From assembly GCA_002307135.1 (NCBI GenBank), contig DBTQ01000034.1:1-64000 (forward strand): a stretch of DNA of 64,000 nt, in the 5' to 3' direction. The notes under the pieces are model-generated. The model saw only the letters and a program-made list of their open reading frames with translations, was not told where the DNA came from and did no database searches. The position numbers and the translations under genes were made by a program. Source of the stretch: Bacteroidetes bacterium UBA1312 (GTDB taxonomy: Bacteria > Bacteroidota > Bacteroidia > Chitinophagales > Chitinophagaceae). This document shows, in pieces, positions 53,363 to 62,283 of the stretch (the stretch's first letter is position 1; each line of letters begins with the position of its first letter).

Positions 53363-54475
53363 CTAGACGCCATTTTTTAGTTTCAATATACGTTGATAAG
53401 ATTCATTGATACGTGTTTGGGGAATTTTACCCGTTTTGACCAATTGTTTAATTTTAGCATGAATCTGACTTGCAGTAATTGGCTGCTCATCCGAATTGAC
53501 ATTATTGGCAAACATCAATATATCCAATCCGGCATTAATAGCCAGTTCGATTGCATTGTCTAACCCATAGTTTCGACTGATTGCATGCATTTGCATATCG
53601 TCAGAAAAGACAACACCATTATAACCCAGTAAACCTCTTAGCATTCCATCCACTACTTTTTTAGATAGCGTAGCCGGCAACATAGAACTATCCCACTTTT
53701 TGTTTATGATATGAGCGGTCATAATTGCGTCAACATTTCCGGATTTAAGGACATTATAATAAGGGAACAATTCTTCAAAGTCCCAAGTGTCAGAAACATC
53801 TACAATGCCCAAATGAGAGTCTGCAGTAGAACTTCCATGACCCGGAAAGTGTTTCAATATTGTTTTGACATCATTTTCATGATGTGCTTGTATGCAAAGT
53901 AAAGCGTGTTTAGTAACGATCTCCGGTTGCGCAGAAAAACTTCTTTCGCGTTTAACAATGACCGTGTTTTCCGGATTCAAAGCCATATCAAGGGTTGGCG
54001 CATAGTTGAAGTTAATGCCCAGTTCTTTAAGCTCAGCCGCAAGTGCTCGATTATACTTTAATGTAGAATCGGCATTGTTAAGTGCACCCAAGTAAGCCGC
54101 AGAAGGCATACCAATAAAACCGTATTTTTCTTTAAGGCGATGTACCTTACCACCTTCCTCATCAATAGTAATCAACAGTGGAATGTCTGCCGATTTTTTT
54201 AAAGTTTGGATTAACGTTTGTAGATTATTTTTCGAATCCGTTTTAGCAATGTTTTTTTCAAAAAGTACAATTCCACCCAGTTTGTTATTGCGTATTTCAG
54301 TAAGCAATCCATCTGTATCCGCGACTTGAGTACGCTCATTGATGCCAATCATGATCATTTGGCCAATTTTAATGTCTAGACTATCAACACTACTATTTGC
54401 ACTAGCAATAATATTTAGTGAGCAGGAAAGACTTAGCAGTAGCGCTTTTTTTAAATGTGCATATTTTGTAGTCAT
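53363..54475 (-). CDS. Family 3 glycoside hydrolase (NagZ-like beta-N-acetylhexosaminidase)
   Basis: The 370-residue exported enzyme has a signal peptide (about residues 1-25) and a GH3 TIM barrel. Sequence in order: GQMIMIGI, LLITIDEEGGKVHRL, FNYAPTLDM and the NagZ-type catalytic loop KHFPGHGSSTADSHLG (the His/Asp dyad). GVVFSDDMQMHAI contains the nucleophile Asp. NagZ enzymes recycle peptidoglycan in the cytoplasm, but a signal peptide here points to periplasmic or surface action. The GNAT gene upstream ends 13 bases before it. Confidence 0.92.
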   Translation of the reverse strand: MTTKYAHLKKALLLSLSCSLNIIASANSSVDSLDIKIGQMIMIGINERTQVADTDGLLTEIRNNKLGGIVLFEKNIAKTDSKNNLQTLIQTLKKSADIPLLITIDEEGGKVHRLKEKYGFIGMPSAAYLGALNNADSTLKYNRALAAELKELGINFNYAPTLDMALNPENTVIVKRERSFSAQPEIVTKHALLCIQAHHENDVKTILKHFPGHGSSTADSHLGIVDVSDTWDFEELFPYYNVLKSGNVDAIMTAHIINKKWDSSMLPATLSKKVVDGMLRGLLGYNGVVFSDDMQMHAISRNYGLDNAIELAINAGLDILMFANNVNSDEQPITASQIHAKIKQLVKTGKIPQTRINESYQRILKLKNGV

Positions 54476-54488
54476 ACTTTTACAGTTT

Positions 54489-54962
54489 TTATTTTATGTC
54501 TGAGTGCCACTTAATTTTTATCGCTGACAGTTTTTCGGCTTCTAGTCTTGTATCAAGACAAATTGTAAAACCATTTTTTAGATAAAATGCAGCGGGTGAT
54601 TGATATTGCGTTCCATCTGCTCGAAGGTAATTATTTTGATCTATGAGCCAACCGTTCAACAATGTTTCATTCGTTTTCAACATATTGAGTAAAGACGTAC
54701 CCAATCCATTTCCTTGCATATTTCTACCCACAATAATTGCAAACCACTTTTCTCGATTCCTTTCAAACAAAGATGCCCAAGCAATTATTTGATGTCCCTC
54801 ACCTAATACAAAATAATGTACGAGATCAATTAACTGAATCAAATAGTTATCCAAATCCTCAACGGTTTCAAACATTAATTGATGTGGATATTCTTGATTC
54901 CAAAGCCGGATAATTGATAGCTTTTGTTGTAAGGATAAAGTTTTGGTTTCAATAACGTTCAT
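54489..54962 (-). CDS. GNAT-family N-acetyltransferase (1)
   Basis: From ATG 54962 the protein has 157 residues with a GNAT fold. The acetyl-CoA loop VGRNMQGNGLGTSLLN lies near residue 80, preceded by HQIIAWASLFE, and FYLKNGFTI occurs near residue 135. Substrate unknown. The ATG overlaps the stop of the upstream nitrilase-family gene by four bases (ATGA), so they are translationally coupled. Confidence 0.82.
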   Translation of the reverse strand: MNVIETKTLSLQQKLSIIRLWNQEYPHQLMFETVEDLDNYLIQLIDLVHYFVLGEGHQIIAWASLFERNREKWFAIIVGRNMQGNGLGTSLLNMLKTNETLLNGWLIDQNNYLRADGTQYQSPAAFYLKNGFTICLDTRLEAEKLSAIKIKWHSDIK

Positions 54963-55693
54963 ATCATTTTTTTTAGTCTCCATTCGTCATTCGCAGATTC
55001 AACGATCAACAAATCTTCTTGCGCTCCTTCAATTGTTCCAATCAATACACCTACCTTATTCCAGAATGCGCTTCCTCCTCCAGAATCAAGGCCATAAGAT
55101 ACCCCTGCATAATTTGCCATCAACATATTCATTGAATATTGTTGCGCATAATCACTTAATTGCTCGTAAGCTTCTGTAATACCATTAGGTGTATAGAAAA
55201 TACTCGCCACATAAAGAGTACTTTTATTTTTATATGCATTTTCAGAATGCTGAGGATTGGCAATATCGGCACAAATAGCAATGGAAATTTTTTCATTCCC
55301 CAAATCAATTACCGGGTTAAAATTAAAACTAGGCGAAAAGAATTTTTCTTCGCCTAAATGTAAGAATTGTTTGGTGTAGATAGTAGTGGTATTGTCCGGC
55401 AAAAAAACAAATGAACCAATGTGTAACCGATCATCGATTTTGATTGGAGCACCAACGATAATAATCATTTGATGTAAAACAGATGCAGTCTTAAATGGTA
55501 TCAATCTAGGATCATTTTCAGAAAACGAGTACGCTTCAGCCAATTCTCTTTCATAACCGGTTAATGACATTTCAGGAAATAGAATCAATTGTACGTTCTG
55601 TTGTGCAGCTTGCTCAATCCATTTCAAATGGCTCTGAATATTAGCATTTGTATCATGCCTAGTCGATTTGATTTGCGCTGCAGCTATTATCAT
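54959..55693 (-). CDS. Carbon-nitrogen hydrolase (nitrilase superfamily)
   Basis: The 244-residue cytoplasmic enzyme has the nitrilase triad: Glu in LILFPEMSLTGYE near residue 40, Lys in YTKQFLHLGEEKFF near residue 110, and Cys in ISIAICADIANP near residue 139. It hydrolyses an amide or nitrile; Bacteroidota members are mostly uncharacterised. It ends in an ATGA overlap with the following GNAT gene, suggesting a linked two-step reaction. Confidence 0.9.
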   Translation of the reverse strand: MIIAAAQIKSTRHDTNANIQSHLKWIEQAAQQNVQLILFPEMSLTGYERELAEAYSFSENDPRLIPFKTASVLHQMIIIVGAPIKIDDRLHIGSFVFLPDNTTTIYTKQFLHLGEEKFFSPSFNFNPVIDLGNEKISIAICADIANPQHSENAYKNKSTLYVASIFYTPNGITEAYEQLSDYAQQYSMNMLMANYAGVSYGLDSGGGSAFWNKVGVLIGTIEGAQEDLLIVESANDEWRLKKMI

Positions 55694-55702
55694 ATTTCAC
55701 GG

Positions 55703-56635
55703 TCATTTACTTTCCTTTACATACTTCAAAATGGAAGTATGGTATCTAAATACCACCTCAGATATTTGGGCTATAATGTGTTCATCATTTTCAAATTTTT
55801 CTGTTGAATTTGATACAAAGACTGCAATAGCAATATGTTTTCCATTAGGTAATGTAATGATACCGGCATCATTTACAGCTGCTCTTAACCCGGCATCATT
55901 AGTATTAGACGTACCCGTTTTATGAGCCAAAATCATCTCTTCAGGCAATAGTCCTTTTAAGCGCATGGGACTATTCTCCGACTCAATCATCAATTTCATC
56001 AGAAATTTATTGCTTGGGGCAGACAAATATTTTTTATGGTAAAACCCACTTAACAATTTTACGATTGCATTAGGTTGTGTCCAATTAGTATATTGTACGC
56101 CCCACGCTTTCGTCATTTCTTCTTCTGTTGCTGCAATTGAAATTTTTTCGATACCTAACCCATGTACAAACTTATTTACAGCTATGGTTCCTTTGATTAA
56201 TTTGAACAGAATATCACATGCATTATTATCACTTTTAGAGACTGTATAATTCAACATGCTAGCAAGTGTGATATCTATATTTCCATTAGGATATTTTTCT
56301 CTTAATGGACTCCAAGTATTAAGTCGTAAATCTTCTTTGGCCACATGAATTTTTTGGGTCAGCGCCATTTTCCCTTTATCGACTTCGTGCAATACTGCTA
56401 TGGCCAATGGAAATTTATATACACTTTGCATCGGATACTGATGATCATTGTTGATGGTTAATGTATCACCGCTTTCAATATCTTCAATAGCAATACCAAC
56501 AGTCGCTTTATAGGGTTTAATAATTGTTTGGAGTTCTCTTCTTAAAGCATCGAGTTTCTTTTTTTGACCAAAACATATAGTATTTGCCGAAACTAGTAAC
56601 AGAACTAAAATTATTGTTTTAACAGGTTTATTCAT
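55703..56635 (-). CDS. Class A beta-lactamase, subclass A2-like
   Basis: This serine beta-lactamase has 310 residues with a signal peptide (about residues 1-23, ending CFGQ). The catalytic motifs are intact: Ser71-x-x-Lys74 (SVYK), SDN at residues 135-137, the Glu-rich omega-loop ATEEEM at about 170-174 and KTG at 239-241. The ATEEEM omega-loop and NWTQPN segment resemble subclass A2 enzymes of Bacteroidota (CepA, CfxA, PER type) rather than TEM/SHV. No LysR-type regulator, IS element or other mobilisation sign is near, so it looks chromosomal and intrinsic. Confidence 0.92.
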   Translation of the reverse strand: MNKPVKTIILVLLLVSANTICFGQKKKLDALRRELQTIIKPYKATVGIAIEDIESGDTLTINNDHQYPMQSVYKFPLAIAVLHEVDKGKMALTQKIHVAKEDLRLNTWSPLREKYPNGNIDITLASMLNYTVSKSDNNACDILFKLIKGTIAVNKFVHGLGIEKISIAATEEEMTKAWGVQYTNWTQPNAIVKLLSGFYHKKYLSAPSNKFLMKLMIESENSPMRLKGLLPEEMILAHKTGTSNTNDAGLRAAVNDAGIITLPNGKHIAIAVFVSNSTEKFENDEHIIAQISEVVFRYHTSILKYVKESK

Positions 56636-56649
56636 CGATATAAATATGT

Positions 56650-57129
56650 TTAATAGAGTGTTGGTTTAAATTCATTAATCGTGCTGATACTTTTCCGTAA
56701 TAAAATTTCAGAATGTCCATGGATGATAAAATCTTTCAGCTCTCCTACTTGTTCATAACCCAATTTACAATACAATTCTTGCGCTTTATGATTAAATGAG
56801 GAGACACACATAAAAACATTAGCCGACATTTTAAAAATTCTGTTTTCACAAAATTTCAAAACCATTGCACCTATTCCTTTGTTCCTAAACTCCTGCTTTA
56901 TACAAATTGTTTGGATATAGCCTCTAAATGTGCCTGCCATTTGCAACACAACGAACCCTACAAATTCGTTATGCGATCTGACTACATACATTTCTTTAAA
57001 ATCGCCTTGCAAGGATTGCAAACATTTTTCGTAATTCCTTTCCAAAGTTATCCACGGCTCTGACTGGCTCATCAACAAAGCAGCAACCGCAAAATCATCC
57101 TCATTTTTTGTCCGTATAATTTGAATCAT
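56650..57129 (-). CDS. GNAT-family N-acetyltransferase (2)
   Basis: From ATG 57129 the protein has 159 residues (a longer frame to 57168 is unlikely). The GNAT core is IQTICIKQEFRNKGIGAMVLKFCENRIF (acetyl-CoA loop, about residues 75-100), followed by VFMCVSSFNHKAQELYCKLGYEQVGEL. It follows GNAT (3) on the same strand with a 52-base gap. Substrate unknown. Confidence 0.85.
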   Translation of the reverse strand: MIQIIRTKNEDDFAVAALLMSQSEPWITLERNYEKCLQSLQGDFKEMYVVRSHNEFVGFVVLQMAGTFRGYIQTICIKQEFRNKGIGAMVLKFCENRIFKMSANVFMCVSSFNHKAQELYCKLGYEQVGELKDFIIHGHSEILLRKSISTINEFKPTLY

Positions 57130-57181
57130 TTTATATTTTAATCGTTGTCGAACGTTTAATTTAACCATTGGTCACTCCCGA

Positions 57182-57724
57182 TTATATTTTCTGTTGTTCC
57201 CATTCTTCTTTGGTAATTTCAAACCAGTCATGAGGTACTCCGTCCCAATTAAATGTTTCAATAAACTTTAAACCAGACTTTTCTAATACCTTCCTGGATT
57301 TAGCATTATGGACATCGGCAATTGCGTAAATGGCATCTTGCTTAAGTTCGTTAAATCCGTAATCCAGTGAAGCCTTCGCTGTTTCAGACGCATATCCCTT
57401 GCCCCAATACTTCTTAATGAAGCGATATCCTAAATCAAGATAGCCTATGCGGTCGTTAATTGGCTCTTTTATCAATTTCAATCCGGACCAGCCTATAAAA
57501 TTACCCGATGATTTTTCAATTACCGCCCACCGGCCAATACCATTATCGATATATTGCTGTCTGATAATTTGTATTACCGTTCTACTTTGTTCAATATTTT
57601 TCACCGGGTTATTGCCGAGATAAAGATGCACTTCAGGATCTGCGTCTAATTCAAACATTCCCTCAGCATCTGTAGGAAGAAGTTCCCGAATAATTAATCG
57701 TTCTGTTTCAATAACTATTTCCAT
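57182..57724 (-). CDS. GNAT-family N-acetyltransferase (3), RimJ-like
   Basis: The 180-residue protein begins IETERLIIRELLPTDAEGMFEL, the RimJ/RimL-type start. Its acetyl-CoA loop is YRFIKKYWGKGYASETAKA near residue 100, followed by ADVHNAKSRKVLEKSGLKF. Relatives acetylate ribosomal proteins or small molecules. ATG start. Part of the minus-strand acetyltransferase run. Confidence 0.88.
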   Translation of the reverse strand: MEIVIETERLIIRELLPTDAEGMFELDADPEVHLYLGNNPVKNIEQSRTVIQIIRQQYIDNGIGRWAVIEKSSGNFIGWSGLKLIKEPINDRIGYLDLGYRFIKKYWGKGYASETAKASLDYGFNELKQDAIYAIADVHNAKSRKVLEKSGLKFIETFNWDGVPHDWFEITKEEWEQQKI

Positions 57725-57805
57725 TTGAATCGTTGTAGGTATTTAATAAAGTTTCTAAAAATAAATCACTCAAGCTGTAGTTCTGTGTTCATTTAATTTC
57801 GAAAT

Positions 57806-58654
57806 TTACTTATTAAATCTAAATGAGTAATCCTTAAACGGTTGTGCCAAAAATTTGTCCACTGTAGCATTAAACAACTCCGGATTTTGCTTGGCTACAT
57901 GATGCGTTTCACCAGAAAGAATTGCTAAGTTGGCTAGGGGAATATTTTTATAAATAAAAAAGGTATGCTCTTCTTTAATCAAATCCCTATCACAAGACAT
58001 GACCAATACGGGTACTTTTATTTTGTGCAAATCATCTGCCGATATATGAGGTTGGAATTCCATCATACGATTACGTTGCTGTATCAAATACCAATTTTGC
58101 GTTGTGTCTTTAAATGCCAGCATCTTATCTGCATGTACACGTTCACTATGTTCCTCTGCAATAATAGTAGCAATAAGTGCAGTAGAGTCAGGCCACATAT
58201 TAGCCCCAAACGCCACTATTTTTTTGATGTGTTCCGGATAATAAATACCCAATAATATGCCAATGATGCCACCATCACTTTTCCCTACAATATATACAGA
58301 ATCCAATTTCATTAACCGAATGAACGCAGCCATATCTTTGGCTTGTTGTTGATACGTGAGCGTATCCTTGCCTAAATCCGATTTACCCCTTCCTCTGCAA
58401 TCAATGGCATATACACAATACTTTTTAGAGAAGTAAGCAATTTGCGCAGCCCAACCTTTAATGCCAGTACTGTTTCCATGAATCAGTAATAATGGTATGC
58501 CATTGCCATATACTTCATAGTAGTGACGCACACCATTGAGCTCAATGTAATTCCCTTTTGCTGGATTATCTCCATAGGGAGTCAGCTCCTGAGCTTTCGC
58601 CCAATAAGCGCAGCATAGGAATACAATTAGTGTAATTAATTTTGTAGGCTTCAT
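57806..58654 (-). CDS. Exported alpha/beta hydrolase
   Basis: From ATG 58654 the protein has 282 residues with a signal peptide ending KAQ near residue 22. The fold is shown by LLLIHGNSTGIKGW near residue 60 (oxyanion segment), YAIDCRGRGKSDLG near residue 90, the nucleophile elbow VGKSDGGI near residue 125, and GETHHV near residue 255 with the catalytic histidine. Substrate unknown. It follows the cupin gene with a short gap, so the two are probably cotranscribed. Confidence 0.87.
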   Translation of the reverse strand: MKPTKLITLIVFLCCAYWAKAQELTPYGDNPAKGNYIELNGVRHYYEVYGNGIPLLLIHGNSTGIKGWAAQIAYFSKKYCVYAIDCRGRGKSDLGKDTLTYQQQAKDMAAFIRLMKLDSVYIVGKSDGGIIGILLGIYYPEHIKKIVAFGANMWPDSTALIATIIAEEHSERVHADKMLAFKDTTQNWYLIQQRNRMMEFQPHISADDLHKIKVPVLVMSCDRDLIKEEHTFFIYKNIPLANLAILSGETHHVAKQNPELFNATVDKFLAQPFKDYSFRFNK

Positions 58655-58675
58655 GTGTTCGGGTTTTATCAACGT

Positions 58676-59026
58676 TTAATCAATTGTTATTCTATCACCC
58701 AATGTTGTTGGTTGTGATACTACCAAAAATTCCAAATAATGCGCTGTCCTATTCTCTATAAAATGCTGTTGCTTAGGTTCAATCTCTATCCCCTGATATT
58801 GACCAACAATACACCATTCACCTTCTATATAAAAAGTAGCCTCGCCATTCTGAATATAGAAAAATTGCGTCGCCAGTTGATGGAAATGTAATTGTTCTTT
58901 TGTATTGGGTGGCATTGACTCCTGTTTCACAGACAACCCTTTTGTGTCAACTAAAATAAAGCTTTCACAATTTGTTCCCCAAAGATATTTAGGAACCGTA
59001 TATTTATCAACGGGCTTTTTATTCAT
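58676..59026 (-). CDS. Small cupin-domain protein
   Basis: The 116-residue protein is a single cupin barrel: MPPNTKEQLHFHQLATQFFYI carries the histidine/glutamine metal-ligand pattern (HFH, then Q) and IEPKQQHFIENRT the second box. The role (sugar isomerase, dioxygenase or binding protein) cannot be told. ATG start. It precedes the alpha/beta hydrolase gene on the same strand. Confidence 0.8.
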   Translation of the reverse strand: MNKKPVDKYTVPKYLWGTNCESFILVDTKGLSVKQESMPPNTKEQLHFHQLATQFFYIQNGEATFYIEGEWCIVGQYQGIEIEPKQQHFIENRTAHYLEFLVVSQPTTLGDRITID

Positions 59027-59120
59027 TTAAATTTTTAGTTTACCAGCAATTCAAAGAGACAAACAGTTGCATTGTTATAATGTTGCGGAAGGTTTTGCGT
59101 ATTCGTTAACTGAGTAAATC

Positions 59121-59543
59121 CTAAAAATCAAAACCACACTGCATATAGTAAGCAATCAACTTCCGGTTATTACCTACGGTGTCCATACGTATCCTACTTT
59201 TGCCATTTTGCAGCGCATATATCTTTGCCCAAGCAACTATCATTGCTACTAAATTTCTTCCTCTAAAATTGTTATGGGTGGCAATACGATGAATATAAAC
59301 AGCGGGGTCATCATTGCGCACGCCCCATATTTCAGGATCATCAAATGTGGTAGCCCAAACACAAGCAACTTGCCCATCAATGATTATTTTCCATTGTCGG
59401 TTCTCGTTTATTTCTGCCACTACCATATCTCTATCAAATTCTGGCCAATGAACTGTAAATTTAGGTTTCTGATATTCCGTTGCGGATCGGTATAATCCAA
59501 AAATAACTTCGATGTCTTCTGGTGCACTATTCTTTATATCCAT
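59121..59543 (-). CDS. GNAT-family N-acetyltransferase (4)
   Basis: The 140-residue protein has the acetyl-CoA loop IHRIATHNNFRGRNLVAMIVAWA near residue 90 and the substrate-side IRMDTVGNNRKLIAYYMQCGFDF. ATG start four bases before the downstream end of GNAT (5). Substrate unknown. Confidence 0.82.
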   Translation of the reverse strand: MDIKNSAPEDIEVIFGLYRSATEYQKPKFTVHWPEFDRDMVVAEINENRQWKIIIDGQVACVWATTFDDPEIWGVRNDDPAVYIHRIATHNNFRGRNLVAMIVAWAKIYALQNGKSRIRMDTVGNNRKLIAYYMQCGFDF

Positions 59544-59547
59544 TTGT

Positions 59548-60150
59548 TTATTGTTTTATTCTTTTATCATTAAGTGCTTTCTTTACTGTATCGTGCCACT
59601 CTTCTTTTAATATACTCAATGCAATCACATCAATCCGTTCTCCCGCTGCATTCAAGCTATAGTTTCTCAGAAGACCTTCCTCTTTACAGCCGATACTTTT
59701 CATTGCACGTTTACTTCTTTCATTTTGGTTATTAGCTCTAAACCCTACACGCGCTACCCCTAATTGTTCAAAGGCAAATTCCAAAAGCAAGTATTTACAA
59801 TTTCGATTTATCCCTGTTCCCTGAAATGCCTTACCATACCAAGTATAACCAATTTCTAACGTGTTAAATGGTATTCGAAAATCATAATATCGTGTAGTCC
59901 CTATATACGCCCCACTTCTTTTATCATATACTATGAAAGGATATTCCTTACCATCCTCTCTTTGTTTTAAAGCATGCTTTATATACTGCTCCAGATTGTC
60001 AGCACCAGAAGCACCCAAAAGATTGAAGCGCCAGAGTTCCGGTTCATTCAATGAGTATGGAAGCAATAAATTAAAGTCACTTAATTCCAAAGGTCTTAAG
60101 CAAACAATATTATCTTCTAAAATGTAGGGATGTTCAAAGTTGAATAGCAT
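59548..60150 (-). CDS. GNAT-family N-acetyltransferase (5), RimJ-like
   Basis: The 200-residue protein starts with IVCLRPLELSDFNLLLPYS and shows GYTWYGKAFQGTGINRNCKYLLLEFAFEQL (acetyl-CoA loop), VGFRANNQNERSKRAMKSIGC and a C-terminal GERIDVIALSILKEEW. Its sequence is clearly related to GNAT (6) upstream, with EQLG and IGxKEEGLLRN-type phrases at matching positions, so the two are tandem paralogues. ATG start. Confidence 0.88.
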   Translation of the reverse strand: MLFNFEHPYILEDNIVCLRPLELSDFNLLLPYSLNEPELWRFNLLGASGADNLEQYIKHALKQREDGKEYPFIVYDKRSGAYIGTTRYYDFRIPFNTLEIGYTWYGKAFQGTGINRNCKYLLLEFAFEQLGVARVGFRANNQNERSKRAMKSIGCKEEGLLRNYSLNAAGERIDVIALSILKEEWHDTVKKALNDKRIKQ

Positions 60151-60165
60151 AAAACAGAGCGTTGA

Positions 60166-60771
60166 TTATTGAAGTTTCTTTTTACGTTCATGCAAAGCAC
60201 TTAATTGTACTTGTACCTTTTCCCAATCTGTGTCTATAATACTGTAATACACAGAATCTCGCTTTACGCCTGTATCCTTAAGCATATCATTTCTAAACAA
60301 TCCTTCATATTGCGCGCCGATTTTTTCTATCGCCTTGCGCGAGCGTATATTTAGCACATCAGTTCTTAACTGTACCCTTAGTGCGCCCAATTGCTCAAAG
60401 CAATAACGAAGCAAAAGCAGCTTACATTCCAAGTTGACTGCTGAAGCCCAATAGTCAGGATGTATCCAAGTCCAACCTATTTCCAGTTTTTTATGTTGGG
60501 GTTGTATTTCCGTAAAACGGGTACTGCCTATTATTTTATGTTCTTGCCGATGATAAATTACAAATGGGTATTGTGTACCCTTATCCCTTTCTACAAATGC
60601 AGCATTCAACACCTGCTCCAATTTGAAAGGATCACTACAATTAATAGAATAAAATTCCCATATCCTTTTATCCTGCGTTATTTCCATTAAGGTTTTAAAA
60701 TGCGCAATATCTAACGGTATCAATTCAACCGTTTGGCCTACAAGCATTACAGATTCCTTTATCCAGTTCAT
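60166..60771 (-). CDS. GNAT-family N-acetyltransferase (6), RimJ-like
   Basis: From ATG 60771 the protein has 201 residues. It contains IPLDIAHFKTLMEIT, LEIGWTWIHPDYWASAVNLECKLLLLRYCFEQLGALRVQLRTDVLN and IGAQYEGLFRNDMLKDTGVKRDSVYYSIID, parallel to GNAT (5) and indicating tandem duplication. It is divergent from the MocR gene with an 87-base shared control region. Substrate unknown. Confidence 0.87.
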   Translation of the reverse strand: MNWIKESVMLVGQTVELIPLDIAHFKTLMEITQDKRIWEFYSINCSDPFKLEQVLNAAFVERDKGTQYPFVIYHRQEHKIIGSTRFTEIQPQHKKLEIGWTWIHPDYWASAVNLECKLLLLRYCFEQLGALRVQLRTDVLNIRSRKAIEKIGAQYEGLFRNDMLKDTGVKRDSVYYSIIDTDWEKVQVQLSALHERKKKLQ

Positions 60772-60867
60772 TACTATCAATTTATTTTCTCTCGTTACAA
60801 AATTGAGGAATAAAACAATATCAGTACAGATACAATTTCATTAATTTTGACCAATACAGTTTAATTT

Positions 60868-62283
60868 ATGAAAGAGAGGAAAGAATTGCTCTATCTACAA
60901 ATTGCCAATACAATTGAGCAACAGATCAAAAATGAAATACTGAAAGTAGGTGACAAATTACCTTCCTTGCGGACTATCAGCAATGAGAAAGGAGTAAGTC
61001 TAAGTACTGCCTCGCAATCATATTTTGAACTTGAAAGCCGCGGCCTTATTGAATCACGTCCACAATCAGGTTATTATGTATCATACACACACAAACGCTT
61101 CCGGAGTATGCCTGGAACGAGTCAGCCTATTATTGCAAAAGCAGAAGAAGATGTGGAAGATTTAATTGCTACTGTAACTAACAATAGCCGGAAGGCGCAT
61201 ATCATGCTATCTACTGGTGTTCCTTCTTCTGCATTATTACCTATTGCCAAACTTAACAAAGCTATTGTCAATGCAACGCGTAGTCTGCCCGACAGCGGTA
61301 TTGACTACGAGCGGTTCGGTAACCAAAAGTTGAAAAAACAAATAGCACTACGTTCGTTACTATGGGGTGGTTCTTTGAGCGAAGAAGATATCATTCCAAC
61401 TTCAGGCTGTATGAATGCCCTTTCATTCTGTATGCTTTCGCTAACACAGAAAGGAGACACCATAGCAGTAGAAAGCCCTGTTTATTTTGGTATCTTACAA
61501 CTTGCTAAAAATATCGGATTAAAAGTATTGGAATTACCCACCAATCCGGTAAACGGAATAGAGGTGGATGCACTCAAAAAAGCACTCGAACGAAAAAAAG
61601 TAAAACTTTGCTTACTCGTGAGCAATTTCAGCAATCCAATAGGCAGCTGTATGCCCGATGAGCACAAAAAAGCGGTGGTTGAATTAATGGAACACCACAA
61701 TGTTCCATTAATTGAAGACGATTTGTTTGCTGAATTATATTTTGGCCCACATCGACCTACATCTTGCAAAACGTATGATGAAAGTGGCATCGTCCTTTGG
61801 TGTGGTTCCTTCTCTAAAACATTATCACCAGGTTATAGAGTAGGGTGGGTCGCTCCGGGAAAATTTAAAAAAGAAGTAGAGCGTACCAAGTTGTATCATT
61901 CACTGTATTGCAATTCCATTACTCATGAGGCCGTAGGGAGTTTTCTAGAAAATGATCGTTATGAAAATCATCTTCGTAAATTAAGACAGACCCTCTATAA
62001 AAATTCGTTACAATTTTTACGAAGCATCAGTGAATATTTCCCGGACGACACCAAAGTTACTCGTCCCAAAGGAGGACTACATTTATGGATAGAATTGAAT
62101 AAAAAAGTAAATACCGTTGAGCTATACAACAAAGCCATCCAACAAAATATTGGTATTGCTCCAGGCAGAATGTACAGTTTACAAAATCAGTATAACAATT
62201 GCTTCAAAATCAACTCAGGGTTGATTTGGGACAACAAAATAGAACATGCACTGAAGGAATTAGGAAGATTAGCCACCCCTTAA
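60868..62283 (+). CDS. MocR-type transcription factor (GntR HTH plus aminotransferase-like domain)
   Basis: The 471-residue protein has an N-terminal GntR winged helix (residues 1-75; LYLQIANTIEQQIKNEILKVGDKLPSLRTISNEKGVSLSTASQSYFELESRGLI) and a C-terminal fold type I PLP domain (about residues 110-471). The PLP lysine lies in CGSFSKTLSPGYRVGW (near residue 322). MocR proteins are usually regulators of pyridoxal or GABA metabolism. The divergent GNAT pair next door is a likely target. Its stop codon overlaps the convergent symporter gene by four bases. Confidence 0.93.
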   Translation: MKERKELLYLQIANTIEQQIKNEILKVGDKLPSLRTISNEKGVSLSTASQSYFELESRGLIESRPQSGYYVSYTHKRFRSMPGTSQPIIAKAEEDVEDLIATVTNNSRKAHIMLSTGVPSSALLPIAKLNKAIVNATRSLPDSGIDYERFGNQKLKKQIALRSLLWGGSLSEEDIIPTSGCMNALSFCMLSLTQKGDTIAVESPVYFGILQLAKNIGLKVLELPTNPVNGIEVDALKKALERKKVKLCLLVSNFSNPIGSCMPDEHKKAVVELMEHHNVPLIEDDLFAELYFGPHRPTSCKTYDESGIVLWCGSFSKTLSPGYRVGWVAPGKFKKEVERTKLYHSLYCNSITHEAVGSFLENDRYENHLRKLRQTLYKNSLQFLRSISEYFPDDTKVTRPKGGLHLWIELNKKVNTVELYNKAIQQNIGIAPGRMYSLQNQYNNCFKINSGLIWDNKIEHALKELGRLATP

